Positions 9,909 through 20,859 are shown, numbered from the stretch's first letter. The stretch: DNA of 64,000 bases from Aspidiotus rigidus (GCA_035079385.1 JAVHKY010000058.1:124001-188000); one strand, 5' to 3'. The notes: a model not told the origin generated them from the letters alone. Program-made: numbers and translations.

Positions 9909-10104
9909 AGAAAACATGCGAATCAGATTTTTTGTCCGATCCACAAAGAATTTGTTCCGCAGCGGAGCTTCAAGGCCCACATGGCCGAACATGCGGATAA
10001 GGGGGAGTATCCGCCAGAGAAGCCGCACCGGCCAAAACTCTGGAGGTGCTATCTGCAGTGCCTGAAGGAACCCGGGCACGAGCAGCTACATGCCCAGGAT
10101 CCTG
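9909..10104 (+). CDS. Candidate host gene A, exon 4 (possible zinc-finger-like segment)
   Basis: The acceptor is TTGGTGTTTCTGTGTAG and the donor is CCTG|GTAAGT; 65 codons plus one base (phase 1). The translation includes FCPIHKEFVPQRSFKAHMAEH. Its Cys, Phe and closing H-x4-H spacing resembles the second half of a C2H2 finger, though the usual first cysteine pair is not complete. It is followed by LWRCYLQCLKEPGHEQ. This is the most protein-like piece of the gene and the strongest reason to believe the model. The family is unrecognised. Confidence 0.5.
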
Positions 10105-10178
10105 GTAAGTAAAAACCAGTCATCATCATTGTTGAACACTTGGATTTTTGAGAATACCCCCATGACAAAATTCTAGTT

Positions 10179-10318
10179 GAACAATGTACACGGGTATTCT
10201 GATATACATTGTTCATCCTCAAGAACAATGTATTTGAGTATTCTGATATACATTGTTCAACTTGGAACAATGTATATCAGATTACTCGTATACATTGTTC
10301 AACTCATGGAACAATGTA
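10179..10318. repeat. Tandem palindromic units with AACAATG/CATTGTT sites
   Basis: Three self-complementary units of 36-37 bp (10179-10214, 10222-10258, 10265-10300) each begin GAACAATGTA and end TACATTGTTC, and a fourth half-unit starts at about 10309. They lie in the intron between exons 4 and 5 of candidate gene A. Each arm contains a perfect AACAATG, the SOX-type HMG-box consensus. Confidence 0.8.
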
Positions 10319-10740
10319 CATCAATGCTCGATGAAGCTGACTCTGGATTCTGGAAGGCTCAATTTTTTTTTAATGAATAAAATATTTACTAATTGCTTTT
10401 GAATTCATAAGCTTGTCCAACTGTGTTGAGACATCAATGTATAGGCAATGCCTAGGAACAGTGCAACAATCCTTAGACGGCCTTCAGATGAGAAGTCCAC
10501 CTGCTGCTATTGTCTTTGAATCATAGCTGCTTATAAAGTGATAGTCGAACCGCAGCAATCAAATTTGTTTTCGTAGTTCAAGTGTATACGTGTCTTGAGG
10601 TGCAATTTTCAAAAAATACGAAGGATTATTTGATTTCTGTCTCTGTCACAGTACCAACGATATGAAAATGTTCATCTTATTTATTGTTGAGAAAGAAGTG
10701 TATAACGATTCACGAACATACGATACGATTTACGTTTCAG

Positions 10741-11012
10741 GAAACAATTGTAAAATGATCGAAGGAGACGAAGGTAAAAACGTTGAAGAGGAAACGAAGT
10801 CACCGTCTGGCTCCTCGACATCCAGACTCGCAAAATATGACGAGCTGGTGGACGAGCAATTAATCGATCACCCAAGCTTAAATCAGAATGTTTTTAAAAA
10901 ATTACTCGCTCGAACGGATCGGGAGATGAAGGAGCAGGGGGGAGGGTGGTACTCGCAATTTTCCAATAGCGTATGGGGTGTCAGAAGAGACCTGACACAT
11001 GTCAAAATTTGA
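10741..11012 (+). CDS. Candidate host gene A, exon 5 (end uncertain)
   Basis: The acceptor is ATTTACGTTTCAG at 10740. The exon begins with GA, which completes the codon left open (phase 1) by exon 4. The frame encodes an acidic, Ser/Thr-rich region (EGDEGKNVEEETKSPSGSS) followed by a helical stretch (KYDELVDEQLIDHPSLNQNV). It ends either at the TGA at 11010-11012 or at an internal donor that I cannot fix. A second coding-like frame (10999-11256) overlaps the end in another phase, so a frameshift or an additional exon is possible. Confidence 0.45.
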
Positions 11013-11256
11013 CTCAGGACCATCAAAAATTGATTCAAGAGATAATAAAGAGAAAATACTGCAAGATAAACTTACTGTGACAGAAAACAAATTAAATGCT
11101 AAACCTCATTTTGAAATTCAAGAAAAGGAAGTGGTCCCGTCGTATTTACTGAATGCAACTTATTTGTCACGGGAAGAAAAGTGGTATCTGAGCTTAAAGT
11201 ACAGAGTTTCACCGGCAGCATGTGTACTGTGTGAACGATTCAAGAAAGGTTTATGA
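10999..11256 (+). CDS. Unknown 85-aa ORF, possible continuation of gene A
   Basis: Open frame with coding-like composition (for example KPHFEIQEKEVVPSYLLNAT and EEKWYLSLKYRVSPAACVL). It starts inside the last bases of exon 5 in a different phase. It could be the last exon of gene A joined through an unrecognised short intron, or that exon shifted by an indel. No family is recognised. Confidence 0.3.
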   Translation: MSKFDSGPSKIDSRDNKEKILQDKLTVTENKLNAKPHFEIQEKEVVPSYLLNATYLSREEKWYLSLKYRVSPAACVLCERFKKGL

Positions 11257-12628
11257 CCTCACCACCAGATGACATCATGGTTGGACGAAACCTCGATCAC
11301 GGCTGATGACATCTTACTTCATTATAAAGGGAGAGAAGGTTAAAGAAACTCGCACCATGAATCAAAGATCATAAAAATTTTCTCATTATGAATCCGTTTT
11401 TGCAAAAAGGGCCCAAGTGCGAAAATCTTGTTTCTAGAAAAACGTGTTTGAAATTTCAACATTCAAAATTAAAAATCTGAGTAAACGAAATGTTGTAAGA
11501 CAAGTTGGGAATGAAGATTAGAGTTATCGGACTACAATATTTTTAAGGAATTGAAGATCTGTGAAGATCATTGTGCTGATGAAAACACGGGAAAAGTTAC
11601 TACCTTTTAGGCCCTTTTTGTAAAAACGCAATTTTTACCGTGTTAAGGGGCACGTGAAATAATATAATCGAATTTTTTAGGCATATAAATTGTTTTGAAA
11701 GAACAGTATGTAAGAAAAAAAAATTAAAAAATATTATTAGCAACAGATAGCCGGGAACTTGGAAACTGATAAGGATGATACAACGTACGGGTCGTATAGT
11801 CGTATAGTCATCGAACATCAACGAATGATCAACAAAGGCACGTCAGAACGATTTGAAAGTTTGGTGACATGTTTGCTAGAGTACGTCCTACGTATTAGCG
11901 TGTTTTAATTAAAAAGGGCCTAAAGCACACTTAGGCCCTTTTTGCAAAAACGGATTCATTTATGTAAATTACTAAATAATTATGCATTTAGAATTCCAGA
12001 TTTTTTCAAAGTCCCTACAAAAAGGACGCTTACTTTATGAAATCATTAACAGGTCGAAATTCGAGCCTAGTTGGTATGCCTATTGAAGTTCCTTACCTTA
12101 GTACGTACCTACCATGCTATTTTGCCCATAGGCTAGTAAGATATTCTAGCTTTTGACTTATAACTCGAAATTTCTTCCCCGTTGAAATTATGACTTTTGA
12201 ATCAAAACATATGAGAGCTAAGGGACTTGGAAAAAATGTTGTCTTTTTAAAGGACCCACCGGAGGTCCGGAAACATCCAGGCAACCTCTGCTGTCGTATA
12301 ATGTGGCTCAAAGTCAAAATTTTCCAAGTCCTCCTCTTCTGCCGTCTTTTATTATGGATCTCTCAAAAGTCGAAATTTTTCCAAGTTCCCATTAGGAAAT
12401 TTCGATTTTTGAACATATTATATGATAGGAAAGGAACTTGAAAAATTCCAACTTTTACCCGATGACGTCACGATCTGATGCCGTCATGGGTTAGTTTTTA
12501 CTGGACAACGAGTAGCCGAACACCAAAAATTTACAAAAGAGCGCATTAGAACAGGTTCATTGTTATATATGAAAACATCAGAGGGATTTCGAACAAATTC
12601 TGTCTTTCAAGCCATATTATACTTAAGG
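11257..12628. other. No gene; short minisatellite-like motifs near the right end
   Basis: No convincing coding region. At 12243-12300 there is a block (ACCGGAGGTCCGGAAACATC and following) that recurs at 13325-13385. Around 12330-12460 there are degenerate units of the 'ccaagtccccctcc / tatcatatatagctc' family expanded at 26370-26780. Confidence 0.6.
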
Positions 12629-12911
12629 GGGCGTCCATAAATTACGTGAGGCAGTTTGGAAAGGAGGGAGTCCAGCCAAGTCTCACCAAATTTCACGTGA
12701 GGGGGAGGGGTGTGCCGAAGAATCTCACGTAATTTTTTTTCTCACACAAATACATTTTAAAATATTGCTAAACTGGCTTAAATTTAATAAAACATGTTTC
12801 TCCGCGAGATAAGAGGTGGGAGGCGAGGGGGTCAAGGCAAATCTCACGATATCTCACCAAGGCGGATCGAAAAATCACAAAAATTGGCTCACGTAATTCG
12901 CACGGGGGACT
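12629..12911. repeat. Probable MITE with CCATAAATTACGTGAG-type ends
   Basis: The left end reads GGGGGCGTCCATAAATTACG and the right end CTCACGTAATTCGCACGGGG; these are imperfect inverted repeats of about 25 bp. The interior has several CACGTGAG/CTCACG motifs and no ORF. No clean target duplication is visible. Confidence 0.5.
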
Positions 12912-13092
12912 CGAAAAAATTTGGACTCTTCAAAATTTTAATTTGATTCAGCCAGAATTGGTTCCCTGCGTTCCTTGAATATTCTCCTCGATTTCTAGGG
13001 TTTCGTTTATTGACGATGAAATTGGTGAGCCGATCCTGTACCCAGGGTACTCCATTATAAACAGACAACTAAAAAAAAAAAAAACCGTCCGT

Positions 13093-13317
13093 ATGATTAA
13101 CGAAGAAGGCGAACTTGACAAATGGTACGAATTACGCCCTTGTTTTTGTGAATTAGATGGCGATGATGATCCTGAAACCAACGATGATGATGATGATGGT
13201 TATGATGATGGTGATTACAGTTTTGTTCCCGATACCGAGTATGCTGATGATGATCACCGAAGCATGATATGCCGTCTATATGATAATGCCACCTCAAGAA
13301 CCAGAAAGCTAGAATAA
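13093..13317 (+). CDS. Hypothetical acidic 74-aa ORF with GAT repeat
   Basis: Starts at an ATG after an A-rich run and encodes a protein dominated by Asp (a GAT microsatellite at about 13160-13220), with ELDKWYELRPCFCELDGDDD near the start. The non-repetitive parts look coding, but the Asp run may simply be a microsatellite. Unknown function. Confidence 0.2.
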   Translation: MINEEGELDKWYELRPCFCELDGDDDPETNDDDDDGYDDGDYSFVPDTEYADDDHRSMICRLYDNATSRTRKLE

Positions 13318-13529
13318 GTACATTTAAGGACCCGTCCGAGGTCCGGAAACACTCAGGAAACCTCTGCTTTCATATAATATGGATTGAAAGTTTATTACAT
13401 GTAAGTTGACCGTGTTCTGATCCGTTGACATCACTCTAATTTCAGAAAATTTTATTGCAATCCGATCTTCGTGGATTATTTCTAATAGGAAACGTACAGA
13501 GCAGTAAATTCCAGAGAAAAAGAAAAATT

Positions 13530-14330
13530 TGGAGAGGTCGACTTGAAATTGACTCTAGATCGACGTCAATTTGTACGTTGATTGAAAGTTAACCAGCGTA
13601 CATTACCAAAGAACTACACAAATTGACTTGAATTCGGACCAACAAAGAAGTTAATTTCAGGTCGATCACAGGATTAGGAGAAGTCGACTCAAAATTGACT
13701 TCAGATCAACGTTGTAAATTGAAATCAATTCAAACTCGATCAGTGTGCCTTGCTAGAGAACGTAAATTGGTTTTCCTCCAGATCTACCCAACAGAGCAGT
13801 CGAATTCAGATAGATGGAAAGATTTGGAGTACAGTTGACTGGAAATCGACTTCAAAGCACCGTGACGTTTATTAGAGGTCAATCAGCGTATATTACCAAA
13901 AAACTCTGAATCGAGTGTTAATCGATCCGAAAGAGCAGTCGATTTCAGCTAGATAAGAAGTCGACACAAAATCGACCTAAACTTTTCTGTCTTTTATTTC
14001 ATAATCGAAACAACTAATTTTTGTCGATCAACGGAAGCAATGTCGAAAAAAGCTCGTACGACCAGCGATTGGAAAAATAACTCTGCAGGTAAGGCCTGAC
14101 ATTTTTATCGTACGTTACATATTGCGATTCAACGGTGTGACTCACATCGACTCCAGATCGACGTCGATTTAAAGTCGACCAGCGTACATTACCAGAGAGC
14201 AACAAATGGACCTGAAGTTAGACTGCTCCGTTGAGTAGATTTCAGGTCGACAGAAAAATTTGGAAAATCGAGTCGAAATGGAGTCGACATATCGAACGTC
14301 GACGTGAGGTCGACTTCCACAGTATACCGA
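13530..14330. repeat. Degenerate satellite, about 150-bp units rich in GTCGA
   Basis: Four or more diverged units share 'gtcgact(t/c)(g/a)aaattgact', 'agatcgacgtc', 'accagcgtacattacca' and 'tttcaggtcga', at about 13530, 13680, 13830 and 14140. Single relatives occur at about 23735-23835 and 35045-35165. Confidence 0.7.
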
Positions 14331-14409
14331 TACAATTTTGATCAAGATTTAGAAGGAAAGAATCGTCGGTCGAAGGGATCCATGTATTTCTGAGGTTAGT
14401 CTTCGCGAC

Positions 14410-14760
14410 GCGGGCAAGCCATGAGAATTAGATGCCATTGCAGGACTGCAATGGCAGCGGGGAACCCGCTGACCCGAATCCCCTAGAGCCTCAAGTTTTT
14501 CCAAGTCCTGAAAATCATGACATGACAACTTGAACGCGCTACAATTTCAAGGAAGCCGTCGTCTTTCCAAGTCCCCTTCCTATCATATATAGCTCAGAGG
14601 TAGGAATGTTTCTAAGTCCCCCTCCTACCATAAATAGCTCGGAGGCAGGAATTTTTCCAAGTCCCCCTCCCCTCTCCGTGACGTCATCGACCTCGCTCGC
14701 GCTCGCGGACGAAAATTTCCTGGAAGTAACCCCTAACAAAAGGGATAGCGGAACAAACAA
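14410..14760 (+). repeat. Diverged copy of the 26220-26850 block (ORF1 tail, minisatellite, ORF start)
   Basis: In order: GCCATTGCAGGACTGCAATG (compare 26250), two to three units of the 'tccaagtccccctcctaccat...agctc' minisatellite (14550-14670), then CGCGGACG...CTAACAAAAGGGATAGCG (compare 26800-26850, where the ATG of an ORF is intact). This shows the minisatellite is part of a mobile or duplicated unit rather than an isolated array. Confidence 0.65.
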
Positions 14761-17480
14761 GCACTCTGTTGCACGAGATGTTGGAAGGGTCGGCTAAGGT
14801 ATTTATCATGTATTTCATCTGCATATTATTGGTTTATCGGGAGAGTCGTAGTCGAACACTGTGCCAGACTAACTAGCCGACGAGCTCAGTCTATTATAAG
14901 CCTATTATACTAAACGCTAGAGTTGAGCTAACAAGCTGACGAACTCGATATTTTCTAAAGTTTCCATATATGACGTCGTCAGACTTTTTAAAAGCAAAAT
15001 TTTTCTGGGTCCCTATCACGTCATCGGCCACTCCGCCCCCAACGAAAGACAGAGATTACACGTTAGTCGCGTGGAAGAAAATATATCACATGAAATTGCT
15101 CACACCCCCGAAGGAGACACAGAATAAAATCGACCTATATATTTTGGAATCCAGTTCGGCCTCCTCAACACTGACTGACGGGTCACTAGACTGAACACAG
15201 TCAAATGCCACAGCAACAGAAAAGAGAAGTCAGAGTTAAATTTTTAGGTCTGAGCAAATTTGATCGTCCAGGTTTCCAACTTCTTTCGCAACATAAATAC
15301 GATTGCCAATTTTTCAAACTTTCGCGGGTCCATTGTTGTTTTTAAACGCCATTGCGCAATAATTAAGCCTCGGCAAATACGTTCGAGGCAGAAAAGAATC
15401 GAGGAAGATTCGTTCGAGGAAATGAAACCATTAGAGCATGCTGCGTTTTCCGGAATTCGGGCTTCGAACTTTCTCGTCAAGCAGCTTCATTTACGGACAT
15501 TTGCATCGCAGTGGGGGCCTTACAACGACGAATAAACCGAGAACAGCACTTTAATACATCATTTTATAAAAAGAGAAAACTGCCTTTAAATCGCGAATAG
15601 GGAGCGGATCATCGTCGTTTTTATTTCCTCTTTCGCTACCGCCACCGCCGCCAAAACTCCCTTTTTAGAACTAATAAATCGACCAAGACTTTAATAACTA
15701 GTTATGCTCGAGTCATCGTAAAATAACAATTGTCGGTATTGTTTACTTTGTGCGCTCTTTCTCCCTCTACGTATCGACATCGACGACGACAAAAAGAATG
15801 AACAGAGACAGCGCTATACAGTTGGGTGAGGAGCGAGAGAAGAAAAAAAGAATCCTGTGTACAACCACCGCGTAAAACTATTCCAAAACGGAAATAACTC
15901 GACGAAATGCAATAACGGAATACGAGATTCGCATTTCGGGACTTCTTATATATATTTGGGTACAGTGTACATACAATTTTATGGCATTGCGTATTCCGCG
16001 TTTTATTTGCAAATGCTCGTACTCGCGGTTTCGATGGCCGTGTATACCTTGCGGACACGATCATTGAATACATACGCTTCTATCTTATCAAGAGCCAGCC
16101 AATTACAGAACTATGTTAACTTATACTCGCCCCTGGTTAGTTATATAATCGTCTGTGCTCCAAAATGAAATACAATAGTTTGAAAAATCCGCGCGAAAAT
16201 AAACGTTTTTTTTTTCTTTCTTTGGTTCACCCATTCACTTGGAAAGATACAACGACGACGGACGCCATCTTCGGATGTGTCTCTCTTGGGATATTTGGAT
16301 GGAAATCATGGTGTTTGTAGTGCGATCATCTTATTATCAAAGATTTCTTTTCTTTCGTTCCAGCAGAGAGCCGTATTCAAGAAAATCGAGCGAATGTTAT
16401 CATTCTTCAGGCGACGGAAAAAAATGACAGGTTAAAAATAGAAGAAAATATCCAGACAAATCGTCAACGTACATTCACCTTCTGGATCCGATTTTTCTGA
16501 CAAGAAATCGCTCATAAATCCTACATTTGAAGCTATGGACAGAGTTGAGAAGTTTTTCACTTTGTCTTAAGATGGATGGAATACTCGGCGTGGCAATTAG
16601 GATTGGAATTCGTGAATGTAATTTCGAAGAGGAATGTGCACGTTTTGAAAGGCCAATATGTAATAGGTACTATATTTTTTCTCAACAGGGAACCTGTTTT
16701 ATGGGAGGGTAATTTGAAGAAAAATGCCGGACGCCGAGGGGCAAAACATGGGACTTGGAAAAATTTCGATAGGAGGGGACTAAGAAAATTTCCGAGCTCG
16801 GAGATATATATGATAGAAGGTGGACTTGGAAAAATTTCCACTTTCGAGCTATGTATGATAGGGAGGGGGCACTTTCGAGTTATATGTGATAAGAGGTTCC
16901 ATTTCGGCGGTTAGCTTGAAATATTGTACACTAGACCGAGAAGGGAGAGCGAACAAGCGGAGCGAGTGAGATCTCGAAAAGCCATCATTATACTAGGCCT
17001 AAAGTACAGCATACTAGATTTGTTTATTTATTTATGGGAAATATATAAGTGCACGCCTCATAAAATTATATTGACCGTCAGTTCCCCTCCCGCCATGGGA
17101 AAAAACTGACACGACTGTTTGTAAAGATTTTGATAGTGGCGTCTGGGTTTTTACCCGACGCTCGAAAAGAAGCTTGTCGATAGTAGATAAAAGTCGTTCG
17201 AATAGATAGTCGTCGTTGTAATTCGTTTTTGTATAGAATCGTAAAATGTACTTTGTCGATGTCATTAAAAATATTGTTCCATGTTGAAATAATTGGAATT
17301 GTTAATAATCCAAACATTTTGGTATTAAAACCATGACGAACGACATAAATGCACGCCAGGACTGGCACACGACCCGTATTTCAAAAGGAGATAATTTTGC
17401 TGCATTTATTGTGAGAAACTCCAGCCAGGGTGGGCTTGACAGTAGAGACTGCCTCCCCATGGTGAACCTCAAACTCCCTG
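14761..17480. other. No gene recognised; minisatellite relatives at 16730-16890
   Basis: Several open frames of 60-120 codons occur, but none has a family signature. Around 16730-16890, on the opposite strand, are three diverged units of the 'ccaagtccccctcc' family ('ggacttggaaaaatttcgataggagggg'). Confidence 0.5.
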
Positions 17481-17490
17481 TGAGTGAGGT

Positions 17491-18093
17491 ATGACTGTTG
17501 ATGGAGGTGTTTTCCCAGTTATTCCATCCCGGAGGAGTCAGTCGAGTCAGTTGGTTAATACACTTAATTTCGAGCATCGTCGTGAGATCTTCACTGGTTG
17601 GTCAAATACTGAGGTTTGTCGTCAAAATAAGATGATTCGGCAGAAGTATGATGCCAAGGGGATGCGCGATAGTTATACGGATATGAGTCAGTGCAATAGC
17701 CGCGAGCATTTCATTATTGACTTGTATTCAAGTGTTCGCCGTTTCGACAATATTCGCACTTCCGATCCTTCCCGTGATTTGACAATTCCACTCTTCCTTT
17801 TCGCAAGCCCTTTTTGGCAATCAAGGCTCTTGATGGAGTCTAATCTTCAGGCCTCTTTGGAGCTTTCTTTCGATCTTCAGGAAGCTTTTCACGCTGCACG
17901 TGTGAAGTGGCAGGCGGACGTTAATTTCGACTTTTCTCGCGGCGTTCATTATTATGAAGGCAGGTATTACGTAGTCTTGAACTCACGATTTATTCGAGAA
18001 GCGGTTGGGCTTAGCCGTTGTAAATTAATTGAAAACTTGTCAATTGCATTAATATATGTATTAATATTGCAATGTCTTTATGAAATATATTAG
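17491..18093 (+). CDS. Hypothetical 200-aa protein
   Basis: This is one of the longest uninterrupted frames in the window. Its central part has coding-like composition, with RQKYDAKGMRDSYTDMSQCN, SVRRFDNIRTSDPSRDL, ASLELSFDLQEAFHAARVKW and GRYYVVLNSRFIREAVGLS. The last 25 residues are hydrophobic and low-complexity and may be read-through into non-coding DNA. No RT, transposase or known cellular domain is recognised. Local GC is higher than in its flanks. It could be an ORF of an unrecognised mobile element or a captured gene fragment. Confidence 0.35.
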   Translation: MTVDGGVFPVIPSRRSQSSQLVNTLNFEHRREIFTGWSNTEVCRQNKMIRQKYDAKGMRDSYTDMSQCNSREHFIIDLYSSVRRFDNIRTSDPSRDLTIPLFLFASPFWQSRLLMESNLQASLELSFDLQEAFHAARVKWQADVNFDFSRGVHYYEGRYYVVLNSRFIREAVGLSRCKLIENLSIALIYVLILQCLYEIY

Positions 18094-18199
18094 TGATGGC
18101 AAAAAAAAACCTCCGCTTGGAATGCTGCCTTATCACGGCGTGGAGGCTCATACTGACTTGTCAGTGACCAAAGCATTCCATTGTTTTTTTTCCTGTTTC

Positions 18200-18400
18200 T
18201 TCTCCCTGTATCAGGTTATTGAATTAAATGTCGATTGCAGATTGTTCTGCATGTTCTCATGTGTTCACTATATGGGAATGTGCGCACTACTTACATAGTG
18301 TATTTGTCCATTTCAATGGATTTTGAGTGTTTTGATTTTGTGTGCACAACTTGTATCAAGATGTGTGCACAACTTACTTCGTTTTTTTTCTTTCTTCATT
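18200..18400 (+). repeat. Dispersed repeat with GTGTGCACAACTTAC motif
   Basis: Contains units such as 'tgtgcgcactacttacat', 'tgtgtgcacaacttg' and 'tgtgcacaacttacttcg', separated by 'gattttgagtgttttgattt'. The same family forms a tandem array at about 20300-20550, so the LINE remnant between them is bracketed by related repeats. Confidence 0.6.
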
Positions 18401-18978
18401 TTTACAAGCTTTTAAGCTACGCTTTGGGCTATTAGCTTGATATACAATATTACATTACATTAAAGGTACAGTCATCTTAAAGGCTAATTTTACTATAATT
18501 TTATAAATAGTTAAAGGTTTTAAAGTAGAGAGAAAAGTTCGGCTGAGGTTAGGTATTGTACGAGTTCTGTGTATGAGGTGTCATTTTTGAGTGCTTGTAT
18601 TCTAGAGTGGGGTATGTTTAGTGAGTTTCGTAAAGTTGTAAGTTTAGGGAATGTAAAAATATGGTTTATGTCTATTGTATTGAAGAGACATTTTGGACAG
18701 TTGGGTGGTTCTGAACGTGAAAGAAGGTGTGAGTGGGTGAGTCAGGTGTGTCCTATTCTGAGGCGGGTTAGAACGGATGTTTCTTTTCTAGACGGTATGC
18801 AAGTTGTGCGTTTGAGAGGGTTAGCCTTGATAGGGAGGAGTTTGTTTTCAAGTTGGTTAGACCATAGGTAAGAGCATTTTTTACGTATTTTGGGGCAGTG
18901 GTGGTTTTTGATATCAGACGCAGGAATTTTCCATGACAGGGTCACGGTGTTGATATTGGTTGAGTCTTTGGCTGCTTT

Positions 18979-18986
18979 GTCTACTA
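18979..18986. repeat. 8-bp target-site duplication (left) of the hAT element
   Basis: GTCTACTA here is repeated exactly at 19815-19822 on the other side of the element. Confidence 0.9.
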
Positions 18987-19814
18987 CAGGCGTGGGCAAC
19001 CTTTTTCACATCACGGGCCGCATTCATGAAAATTTGTAACTTTTCATGATCCGGCGGGCCGCACATCAAGAAATTCTCGTTGTTAGAATCAAAAAATGTA
19101 AAATTTTACACGAATTATTTCCAATATTTTTGGATAAATTTAGTATACAAAAAAACGTGAACTGATTATTTATTAGTTACTAGATGAGAAACTTAAGCTC
19201 ATCAAAATTTGGGGTCAGGTGAGTATGTTTCAAACGCATCAAAACAGTCAAATGCTAGAGTGGTTGAGAACCCTTTCGTCGTTGGCGCAATGGAAGTGCC
19301 TGAAGAGTACCAAATGGAACTAATAGATCTGAAAGCCGATTTTTCTCTGCTCACTTTGTTTTCAGAGACCCCTTTGCGAGAATTTTGCCTGGTATTAAAT
19401 ATATTCCAACATAAGGACCTTTGCTTTCTTTGGGTCTACATTTGTATGTGAAAATGCTTTCTCGCTCATGAAAAATACAAAAACTCCGGAAAGAAGCAAG
19501 CTGAATGATGAGCATTTGACTGCTTTGATGCGTTTGCAGCATACCTACTCACTTGACCCCAAATTCTGATGAGATTGCCTATGAATTGCAAAGACAAGTT
19601 TCTCACTACTAACTAATAAATAATCAGTTCACGTTTGTTTGTACACTAAATGTATCCAAAAATATTGGAAATAATTCGTGTAAAATTTTACATTTTTTGA
19701 TTCGAACAACGAAAATTTCTTCATTTTTTCGTATTTTGGTATTCGTATCGCGGGCCACAGAAAAAGCTTCCGCGGGCCGCATGCGGCCCGCGGGCCGCGG
19801 GTTGCCCATGCCTG
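18987..19814 (+). mobile_element. hAT-superfamily element, decayed
   Basis: The ends are CAGGCGTGGGCAACC (left) and GGGTTGCCCATGCCTG (right, inverted), with an exact 8-bp target duplication, the hallmark of hAT elements. CGGGCCGC-rich blocks lie next to each end, and about 190 bp of subterminal sequence is inverted between the two sides. The inner region keeps a broken C-terminal piece of a hAT transposase. At 828 bp it cannot be autonomous. Confidence 0.9.
19209..19568 (+). pseudogene. hAT transposase C-terminal fragment
   Basis: The first frame includes ENPFVVGAMEVPEEYQMELI, matching the block before the dimerisation domain in GTF2IRD2/ZBED/FAM200-like hAT proteins. After a frame change the sequence continues with STFVCENAFSLMKNTKTPE and SKLNDEHLTALMRL. 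These correspond to the conserved 'FGSTYxCExxFSxMK ... LTDEHL' dimerisation motif. Only about 115 codons remain, with at least one frameshift; the catalytic part is absent. Confidence 0.75.
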
Positions 19815-20299
19815 GTCTACTATATCGCTCTGTTTTAGTCCTATGTGTGAAGGAATCCACACCAGGGTTACGGATGATCTGGCTTGTGTTATGATGTTGC
19901 TGATAGTGTGGATTCTTTGAATGATGGGGTTTTGCGAGAAGATATTTTGTATGGCTGAGAATGATGATAACGAGTCTGTAATTATGAGATAATGTTTGTT
20001 TTGAGTGGAAGTGGATATTTTTTCTAGGCATTTGAGGATCGCGAAAAGTTCTGCAGTGTATACTGAGGCTGAGTTTCGTATTCGAAAGCTGAAGAGAGAA
20101 TTATTGATTGAGAAGGCTATCCCAGTTTTATTGTGACATTTTGAACCGTCTGTAAAACAAAGGATGTGTGAGTGGTGGTTTTTAAAGAAATTTTCAATTT
20201 CTTTTTTGAGCTGTGTGTTGGGATCGAAAGTCGGTGTGTTTGGGTTCGAGGATATGTTGGTCAGAAAAGAGGTCGTAAGTATCTGTGTAATTGTCCCTT

Positions 20300-20550
20300 T
20301 CATAATATTTTCAGTGTTTTGGATCTTGAGTGCACAACTTATCCCTTTCATAAGATTTCCAGTGTTTTGGATCTTGAGTGCACAACTTATATGAGGATAG
20401 GTGCACTACTTACTTCGTATATTTGTTTGTTTTACAGGATTTCCAGTGTTTTTGGTCTTGAGTGCCCAAGATAATAGAGGATGTGTGCACTACTTACTTT
20501 GTTTATTTGTTTGTTTCGATGGATTCCGAGTGTTTTTGGTTTAATACTCA
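20300..20550 (+). repeat. Tandem repeat, TTTTGGATCTTGAGTGCACAAC-type units
   Basis: Three to four imperfect units share 'ttccagtgtttttggatcttgagtgc(a/c)caa' and 'gtgcactacttactt'. The array overlaps the 5' edge of the LINE remnant and is related to 18200-18400. Confidence 0.7.
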
Positions 20551-20570
20551 TTTGTGGATGTCCTATAGAC

Positions 20571-20859
20571 CAGTGGTGGCGAAAGTACGGCCCGTGGGCC
20601 AGATCCAGGCATGTAACAAGAAAAAAAAAAGAAAAAATCGAAGTAGCATGAAACTCAATGATGAAGTCCTGAAAATATGTGAAAAGATTCACGCTTTTTC
20701 ATGCTCGGGGATTCATATTAATTCCTGTGACCTGGCTAATCCTGTAATTTTGTGATGTCAAATTTAAGAAATAAAAATTTTGTAAATGCATTTTTTTTGG
20801 CCCCACAATTTTTTTTGCATCGCAGCTAGCCCTCGTCTTGAAAAGTTTCGCCACCACTG
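20571..20859. mobile_element. hAT-like MITE
   Basis: Ends CAGTGGTGGCGAAAG and TTTCGCCACCACTG are inverted repeats. The left end continues with GTACGGCCCGTGGGCC, as in hAT-type non-autonomous elements. Flanking CTATAGA occurs on both sides but four bases off the right end, so the target duplication is imperfect or has been altered. There is no transposase ORF. Confidence 0.75.

Larger units (their letters stand above)
18540..20351 (-). pseudogene. LINE RNase H and C-terminal region, split by a hAT element
   Basis: Minus-strand reading: 20351 to about 19823 encodes an RNase H domain with CFTDGSK, the ASVYTAELFAILKCLEKI helix, IITDSLSSFSAI and LVWIPSHIGLKQSDIVD. The frame is then cut by the hAT insertion and resumes at 18978 with DKAAKDSTNIN, IPASDIKN and a C-terminus ending LTRLRIGHT. 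This order (RNase H, linker, RLRIGHT) is typical of Jockey/I/LOA-type LINE ORF2 proteins. The RT upstream is missing. It is a 5'-truncated and interrupted copy. Confidence 0.8.
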
